Source of the DNA: B75-G9 sp964564905
GTDB taxonomy: Archaea > Hadarchaeota > Hadarchaeia > Hadarchaeales > Hadarchaeaceae
DNA: 14,803 nucleotides
Reading direction: 5' to 3'
NCBI GenBank assembly: GCA_964564905.1
Contig: CAZMCI010000027.1
Coordinates: 1 to 14,803, forward strand
Position 1 is the first letter of the stretch. Each line of letters opens with the position of its first letter. Under the pieces are notes generated by a model, which was given only the letters and a program-made list of their open reading frames with translations, ran no database searches and had not been told where the DNA came from. Position numbers and translations under genes: made by a program. Positions 6,997-13,100 of this stretch are shown in pieces.

Positions 6997-7825
6997 GCAG
7001 ATATCCAAACTGGCCCGAATCCTTCAGAAGAAATACTCCTGCTGATGGTAAGTTTCGGTGGTTCAGGTTCTTACGATCTTGGCGGCGATAACTTAGCATA
7101 TACTTGGCACTTGGGTCAGCCAGCGGTGAAAAAGGTCTTGCACGTTTTTACTAAATTCAGGGGTTTACACGGTCACTCTTACCGTGACCGATGATGAGAG
7201 GAATTCAGCCGGTGCTGACGCGGAAGTCCGAGTACTACAAGAAAACTTGGTAACGGGGATACATATTTACTTGAATAATCAACTTGTTTTTCAAGGGGAC
7301 GAACTCACAGGAGAGGTAAAAGTAGATCTGGCTGCTGAAATAGCAGGGATCAGATTTGATCTGTGTTTTGATCCCTTGTTGATTACGGTCATAAATGTCG
7401 ATGGGGGGGATTTTCTAAACCAAGATAGTGCAGAAACAGTCTTCTTCTCGGATAGCATAGACAGCGAAAACGGGCTTCTCATCGGAGTGGTAGGAACGAT
7501 AGTTGGGGGAGAGTGTTTCGTCCTCAGGAACTCACGTGCTAGGAACCTTGAAGACGGTTCTCCACTTACCCCCTCAATGTTGTGTCGACAACGAAAAACG
7601 CGCCCCCTTGGTTTCGATATTCTTGGGTTCCGGGGGGCTGTGGTGACCATCTACCCGGACTGGGATGTGAACATAGATGGATGCGTGAATGTGCTCGACA
7701 TGATCCTGGTGGGCAATCAGTGGGGTGAAACAGGGGACCCGCATTGGGCACGTGCAGACGTGAACAGGGATGGGGAAGTTAACGTGCTTGACATGATTCT
7801 AATAGGAATGCATTGGACGGGGTAA
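6997..7825 (+). pseudogene. Frameshifted PKD-cohesin-dockerin adaptor remnant
   Basis: The stretch encodes pieces of the same kind of adaptor in shifting frames. A PKD start (ADIQTGPNPS near 6997, then VSFGGSGSYDLGGDNLAYTW from 7048) runs to HVFT in one frame and continues as SGVYTVTLTVTDDE one frame over. Removing one A near 7153-7155 restores HVFTNSGVYTVTLTVTDD. The cohesin begins normally (AAEIAGIRFDLCFDP) and then switches frame near 7508 (a run of five G), again around 7530-7600, and near 7635. The C-terminal dockerin (about 7660-7822) is uninterrupted, with both calcium loops (DVNIDG, DVNRDG). No signal peptide or start with an export signal is seen. The longest open frame starts at GTG 7184 inside the PKD domain and is not a credible start. 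Repeated shifts in one gene with intact neighbours favour true decay, though several fall in homopolymers, so sequencing errors could contribute. Confidence 0.8.
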
Positions 7826-7849
7826 AAATCATAGTTCGGTGTGTATACC

Positions 7850-7872
7850 TATTTTTTTGCTTTTTTTGTTTC
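7850..7872 (+). terminator. T-rich terminator in the convergent spacer
   Basis: Two runs of seven T separated by GC (7851-7866), followed by GTTTC, occupy the 45-base space between the pseudogene and the convergent cohesin gene. They could end plus-strand transcripts. The minus strand has only a short ATTTTTA here. Confidence 0.45.
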
Positions 7873-8527
7873 AGGGACGTAGCTCCCATTTTCCGGGTTT
7901 GCGGGTTAACATGTACACCGTTATGATGCCAAGAAGTATCAGAACCACCCCACCGATTATGAGAATTGTAGGTGAAGCTCCACCTCCTCCTGGGGGGATG
8001 TTGTCTGAGGGAGCTTCAGAGATCGTCACGGTTCCGGTCTGTATCGTTGTTGGTACTGCCACACCGTTTTCGTCCACGATTTTAACGTTTTCAAGGGTAA
8101 GCGTGGAACTCCCCTCGGTTGACTTCGCGCACATGTAAATGATCGCAAGTGTCCCAGAGGATGAGACCGTGTTCGGCCCTAAGATAACCCCAGCGACTCC
8201 CGCGATTCTGCCCGTTTCGTTGTTTATTGTGGGGTCTTTAAAGTAGGTATTTGCCCCTCCTTGGCTGAAAAGACCCCCCTCACTGACACTTACGACCCTC
8301 ATCAAAGAAGGGTCGAATATTAAATCGAACTGTGCTCCAGCTATCGGTGTTCCGGGGTCCACAACAACTGAGACTATGAAATTCTGCTGGACCGAAACGG
8401 ATTGGTTTTCCGGGTATATCCGGATCGTCGTGGTTTGGGCCGAAACCGGCACGATATGGGAAAATAACAAAAACACGGCCGTTATGGATGATATAGCGAA
8501 GTTCAGCAACACTTTTCTATTTTTCAT
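7871..8527 (-). CDS. Small membrane-anchored single-cohesin protein
   Basis: This 218-residue surface protein has a signal peptide (residues 1-30, ending VPVSA before QTTT), one cohesin (about 31-170; PIAGAQFDLIFDP, GVILGPNTVSSSGTLA), a Pro/Gly-rich linker (PPGGGGASP) and a C-terminal transmembrane helix (about 187-207) followed by a short charged end RKPGKWELRP. It would display one cohesin on the cell surface as a dock for dockerin proteins. Its cohesin is closely similar to that of the anchor gene at 4210 and less so to the adaptor cohesins. ATG 8527 is chosen because the signal peptide begins there and a GGAGTGA site precedes it; an upstream extension to 8623 would overlap the previous gene. 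It is the second gene of the minus-strand operon, 4 bases after the adaptor stop. Confidence 0.93.
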   Translation of the reverse strand: MKNRKVLLNFAISSITAVFLLFSHIVPVSAQTTTIRIYPENQSVSVQQNFIVSVVVDPGTPIAGAQFDLIFDPSLMRVVSVSEGGLFSQGGANTYFKDPTINNETGRIAGVAGVILGPNTVSSSGTLAIIYMCAKSTEGSSTLTLENVKIVDENGVAVPTTIQTGTVTISEAPSDNIPPGGGGASPTILIIGGVVLILLGIITVYMLTRKPGKWELRP

Positions 8528-8531
8528 GTGC

Positions 8532-8538
8532 TCACTCC
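8532..8538 (-). promoter_or_regulatory. Shine-Dalgarno site overlapping the adaptor stop codon
   Basis: GGAGTGA on the minus strand ends with the TGA stop of the adaptor gene, 4 bases before ATG 8527. The other operon has the same layout at 4198-4203, suggesting coupled translation of adaptor and anchor in both. Confidence 0.6.
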
Positions 8539-9740
8539 ACCCAATGCTGTGCAACCAAAACCATATCACTGACATCGATAACTCCGTCTCTGTTGACATC
8601 CGCCCTTGTCCAGTGAGCTGCACCCGTTTCTCCCCAATGCTGCGATATTGGGACGAAATCTAAAATGTTAATGTGGTCGTCGCCGTTGACATCCCAATCC
8701 GGATAAATAGTTACCGTGACCTCTCTATCCTCCGTTTTAAAGTCGAGGGCTGCCCCCTGCGGGTCGCCGACCTGCACGTTGGTGAGTTGTAGCGGCGAGG
8801 TTCCGCCAACGTTATCCGAGCGCATTTGGATGGTGGCAAACGTGCCGGTGGTCGAAACGCTACCCGTACCCGTGATCGAGCAGTAAATCCTTATCGTGCC
8901 AGCGTCTAGATCTTGCCACCAGAATTCTGTCGCCCCCCCACGCCTCAAGAAATCCCCCTCCTCGATTCCATTTTCCACCACGCTTACGATGGACGGGTCA
9001 AAATGCAAATCGAGCTGTACACCTGCTACCTCCGTGGCTGGGTTTATCTCTATTTCCACAGTAAATGTTTCCTCGTTTGCCACGTTTTCGGAGGATGGGA
9101 TTATCGAAACTGAAGTGGTTTCGCTTGCGAATTTTATCAAGTCAATAAATACGGTCCCAGAGCGGGGCACTTGGTCAAAAACTATATTCAACTGTTTAAG
9201 TTTTGTGAGGTCAACCTCGCTTGCTCCGCTTGTGAAGTCCGTCAGAGGAATGGAGAGCTTTTTCCACTCCGTCGTCAAGCCCTCTGAAAATCCTGCGATG
9301 GAAGTTATGGAGATGGCTTTTTTGTGGTCGTATGTTTCGAGGTTCTCGGCGTTGAAGTACTCGTCAGATACTTCTACCTTGAACTTCTCTCCGCCAGCTG
9401 CACCTCTGACCCACATCTCCAGCACGTGGTATTCGCTGACGTCATATCCGCTTTTGTCCGCCTTGAAAAAGCTGTAATACCCGGACCACGAGCCTGACGG
9501 GAAATCATAATTCTCCAAGCACAGGGCATAACTCCCCTCATAAGTGTTGTCGGATACGAACTTCACGACGGGATCATAGTACCCCCCGTCGGACATGGGA
9601 CCTGCCACCCCTCCCAGGTTGGTGCCGATGGTACCATCGTTGAAGTCGTCGTATACCAGTGTTGAGGCGTTGATACCCCCTGCCGGACCAAGGTGCAAAA
9701 ATAAAGCTATAAACCCCAAGAGCAAGAGTTCCCTTTTCAT
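8532..9740 (-). CDS. Secreted adaptor: carbohydrate-binding-like module, cohesin, dockerin
   Basis: This 402-residue extracellular protein has a signal peptide (1-25), one DDFNDG carbohydrate-binding-like module (about 29-204; conserved GGEKFKVEV and VFIDLIKF), a cohesin (about 208-345; EVAGVQLDLHFDP) and a dockerin (about 348-400). The first dockerin repeat reads DVNGDDHINILD, the second DVNRDGVIDVSD, both with the expected acidic and Asn calcium ligands. No catalytic module is present. It is a shorter relative of the adaptor at 2197, lacking the second binding module and PKD. The hydrophobic pair before the loop-closing Asp is IL in repeat one and VS in repeat two, instead of VL twice, so dockerin specificity may differ. 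ATG 9740 directly begins the signal peptide. It is first in an operon with the membrane-anchored cohesin 4 bases downstream. Confidence 0.93.
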   Translation of the reverse strand: MKRELLLLGFIALFLHLGPAGGINASTLVYDDFNDGTIGTNLGGVAGPMSDGGYYDPVVKFVSDNTYEGSYALCLENYDFPSGSWSGYYSFFKADKSGYDVSEYHVLEMWVRGAAGGEKFKVEVSDEYFNAENLETYDHKKAISITSIAGFSEGLTTEWKKLSIPLTDFTSGASEVDLTKLKQLNIVFDQVPRSGTVFIDLIKFASETTSVSIIPSSENVANEETFTVEIEINPATEVAGVQLDLHFDPSIVSVVENGIEEGDFLRRGGATEFWWQDLDAGTIRIYCSITGTGSVSTTGTFATIQMRSDNVGGTSPLQLTNVQVGDPQGAALDFKTEDREVTVTIYPDWDVNGDDHINILDFVPISQHWGETGAAHWTRADVNRDGVIDVSDMVLVAQHWVE

Positions 9741-9763
9741 CGTTCTTATTTAAAAATTCAGAG

Positions 9764-9773
9764 ACATTTAACT
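9764..9773 (-). promoter_or_regulatory. Putative TATA box for the minus-strand adaptor operon
   Basis: AGTTAAATGT on the minus strand is centred about 28 bases before ATG 9740, again predicting a leaderless transcript. A second A/T-rich box (TTTTTAAATA) lies too close to the start to serve this gene. Confidence 0.45.
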
Positions 9774-9782
9774 CTACCGGCG

Positions 9783-10110
9783 GGAAGTCTTCCTCTGAAA
9801 GTCGGGGGACGAAAGCCGCTTTTCCCGTTTGTAGGGAACCCTCGCTCAAGTGCCTGCTGGGAGGGGCCCCCCGAATTTACTCCTGTGGAAAACCGATGAT
9901 CTGCACGGCGCAAGTAGGCTGGACATCGAGACCTCCGTAATCGCCTGAAGAGAAGGGGGATTGAGTCCGGTGGGCGGAAGCAGAACCCCGGAGTACTTGA
10001 AGGGAAAAAGCTTCCGCGAAACGCTCTCCGAGCGGAGGCGGTGAGGACGTAACACGAAGGAAAAGCGGAAGCCTCTTGCGCGCGCGAGGGGAGGAGGTCA
10101 CTTTTTTCAA
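9783..10110 (+). mobile_element. Probable 3' remnant of an IS200/IS605-type tnpB with terminal hairpin (guide-RNA-like end)
   Basis: This gene-free stretch between the divergent adaptor and GH2 genes has no full ORF but carries plus-strand pieces that recall TnpB C-terminal tails: a frame reading GPPEFTPVEN near 9864-9893 and, in another frame further on (about 9970-9985), AEAEPRST. A stable hairpin (CCTCTTGC 10072-10079 with GCGAGGGG 10084-10091), then GGAGGAGGTCAC and six T, closes it, as at the right ends of such elements, where TnpB guide RNAs are made. The TnpB catalytic and zinc-finger regions are absent. Recognition rests on memory of such tails, not on an alignment, so alternatives such as an unrelated structured RNA remain open. 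Confidence 0.4.
10072..10107 (+). terminator. 8-bp hairpin followed by T6
   Basis: CCTCTTGC pairs with GCGAGGGG (two G-U pairs) around the loop GCGC, followed 10 bases later by TTTTTT at 10102-10107. It could act as a terminator or be the 3' end of a structured RNA from the insertion-sequence remnant. It precedes the GH2 gene by about 55 bases. Confidence 0.4.
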
Positions 10111-10119
10111 CTAGCAGAG

Positions 10120-10128
10120 GAATTATTT
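10120..10128 (+). promoter_or_regulatory. Candidate TATA box for the GH2 gene
   Basis: GAATTATTT lies about 37 bases before ATG 10162 and would give a leader of roughly 10 bases. No strong Shine-Dalgarno motif precedes the start. The match is modest. Confidence 0.3.
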
Positions 10129-10161
10129 GGGAGGGCACGAAAGAGATTGAGCGGTGCGTGG

Positions 10162-13100
10162 ATGTCTTGCCGCACGTTAAGTGCAAAGTTTCACATTTCA
10201 AAGAAGCTGGCGGAGGTTTTCCTGTTCCTGGCATGTTTGGTCTCCTGTTTGGTCTGGTTTGCCCAACCCGTGGCACCGGCGTCGGACATTGCGACCCTTG
10301 AGCCATGCATGGAGCTGAGGACGGTGAACGGGGTTGATGTTCCGTTTCAGAATGGGGTCCCGTATCCATCGTTCGAGGTTCAGAAAACGAGGACGGTCAA
10401 AGATCTCGGGGGCACGTGGAAGTTCAAATCGCTTCCCTCCACCGACTCCGAGATAAACAAGAGTCTGAGCGCAAGAGACAGCGCAGCTCTCCCACTGCTC
10501 GAAGCCGATGGTTATCATGCCAAGGATTTCGACGACGGGTCATGGGAGGAGGTGGAGCTCCCTCGATGCGAGAACCCAATCGGCCAGCCGGTGGATGAGA
10601 ACGTGTACTGGTATAGGCGCACCATTTCCGGGATCTCCGACATGAAGGGAAAGTATGTCAAGCTGGTCCTGCTGGGGGCCAACTATGTCACTGATGTATG
10701 GGTGAACGGGGAGTACGTCGGATGGCACGAAGGGGGTTTCACGAGCTTTTTGTTCGACATCTCGAATCTCTTGAATTACGACGATTCCGATGTTATCGCG
10801 ATAAGGGTTCACAACATCCCATGGGACTCCCGCTCGAACCAGATGGACATAATGCCCTACCAGACGTGTGACTTTCGGAACTACGGCGGTATATACAGAG
10901 ACATATACCTTGAGGCCGTGGAGAACCTGAACATAGCCAGAGTGGACGTTAAGCCCTCCATTCGGGTTGAGGGTGGAGAACCCGTGGAGGATGCTGGGCA
11001 CATCGATGTGACGGTGGTCGTCCACAATCACGGGTCAGATACGAGGGATGCCACAGTTTCCCTCTCGGTGTACGGTACTCGGGTGGACGAGAACAACCTC
11101 CTGGATCCGGCGCCCGAGGCGATAATGAACCGTGACGCCCCGGTCCAGACCACGGGGACGCTAGTCAAAAGCACAGCCGTCTCGGCCGGGGATGTGGCAG
11201 CTCTGAGTTTCTCCATAGACCTTTCCGGCATCAGGCTCTGGACCCCCGAGGATCCCTCCCTGTACGTGGTGGAGGCCACGCTGAACGACGGTGGGGATGT
11301 ATTCTGCACACAGTTCGGGATCAGGGAGATAGCGGTCGACGGGAGTTATCCTCGGCTCCTCCTCAATCGCGTTCCGACGTTTCTGGCGGGAGCGGCCAGG
11401 CACGAGAGCATGCCGGATGTCTTCAGAAAATTTACGCGAGACCAGATGGAGAACCTGGAACGCGACTTCCGTCTTCTCAAGGAGGCCAACGTGAACTTCA
11501 TCAGAACCGCTCACTACCCCAATCATCCGTTTCTCTACGTGCTCGCGGATCGGATGGGTTTCATGGTGTGGGAGGAGATGGCCGCCACTTGGTTCATCGA
11601 CTCCGCTTTCGAGGTACACGCGGAGCGGGGGACCGCCAGGCAGATGTGGCTCGAGATGATCTACCGGGATTACAACCGTCCGTCGATCATAATCTGGAGC
11701 ACGACGAACGAGGCCGACATACATCAGCCGGAACCGGCTCCGGGCATCAGCCACAGGTACAGGTTCAACGAGGAGATGAAGGAACTCGCGGAGCGCGTGG
11801 ATGGCACAAGACTTGTCACTCAGGCGACCTTCTGGAACGTGGATCCCACGTGGGAGGTCGATGACGTGCTGGGGATAAATGAGTACCAGGGGGTGTTTTA
11901 CTATCCCTGGGCCCCGACGATTGGGGACTACTATTATCCAACCAGGGCGGCACTGAAACGCTCACACGAGGCGCAGCCGAGGAAGCCCATCATAGCCTCT
12001 GAGATGGGTATGTGGTCGACGGAGCTGATGCTGTGGACCTCGGAGCAGAGCAGGTGTTTCGTGGATACCTTCAGGGCCCTGGACGAAAAGCCGTACGTGG
12101 CGGGGACGACTTGGTGGTGCATGTTCGACTGGTGGCAGGCGCCCGGGACGGCCCAGACCATGGGCGCGATAACGTGGGACCGAAGCTTCAAGAAGGACGT
12201 GTACTACCGGATCCAGGAGGCGTATGAGAACAGCTGGACCCGTCCGTGGGTGAAGATACTCTCCCCGTCGGATGGAGACCTTCTGGAGGGTCTTGTGGAG
12301 ATAAGGGCCCTTGCCGAGGATTTCAGGGGGGAGCGGCCCGGGGTGGAATCGGTCGAGTTCAGCATCGACGGCGGGCCGTACCAAACCCTGACCCCTGGGG
12401 AGGAGAACGTGTGGAGCTGTCAGTGGGATTCCTCCAGCGTCCCGGACGGTGAGCACGAGCTCGCAGTGAGGGTGGTGGATCACGACGGGCAGACGAAGTT
12501 GCATTCCATATCCCTGGTCACCACGAACAGTTTTGCATGGCACCAGACCGACTGGAGTGGGGGGCAGGTGCCGGGAAGGTACGAGGCGGACGACAACACC
12601 GTGGGCTTGTGGCGTTTCGAGCGGCTCAGGCATGATGTGGTGGAGGATAACTCGGGGGCTGGCCACCACGGAATAGCGACCGGTGTGGAGCTCGTCGAGG
12701 GAAAGTTCGGTCTGGGGTTAAAACTCGAGAACTCGGAGATGGATACGGGCGCCGCTCCCTCAGTCAAGATCCCGTACGACGAGGATCTGAATTTCGTCTC
12801 CGGGGATTTCACCGTACAGCTCTGGGTGAAACCGGACATCGACTATCCGGCAAGGGACAATCTCGCGTCCGCAAAGGGCTGGAGGCTTTTCGTTCGTCAG
12901 GACAACAGGGTCAATGGCGACTGGTGGGACGGGTGCTGGTGGATCGGGTACGATGAGTGGTGGGACGAGCTGTCTTTCGTCGTGAGGAACGCTGAGGGAG
13001 GGGAGAACAAGGTCGCCTACAGATTTTCCCTGGAGGCGGGGAGGTGGTACAACATTACCGGTGTGAAGGATGGCCCCGTGTTGAAGCTGTATGTGGATGG

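Noticed and set aside
7184..7825. Intact gene starting at GTG 7184
   Set aside because: The start falls inside a PKD domain whose first half lies upstream in another frame, and the cohesin is itself frameshifted.
8528..8623. N-terminal extension of the small anchor gene to an upstream ATG at 8623
   Set aside because: It would overlap the dockerin of the upstream gene, whereas ATG 8527 begins a signal peptide and has a ribosome site.
9758..10369. Minus-strand open frame of 203 codons across the gap and the 5' end of the GH2 gene
   Set aside because: It overlaps the GH2 coding start and has Arg/Pro/Ser-rich composition typical of spurious frames opposite GC-rich insertion-sequence ends.
11962..12669. 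Minus-strand open frame of 235 codons inside the GH2 gene
   Set aside because: It is antisense to the conserved catalytic barrel with no domain of its own.
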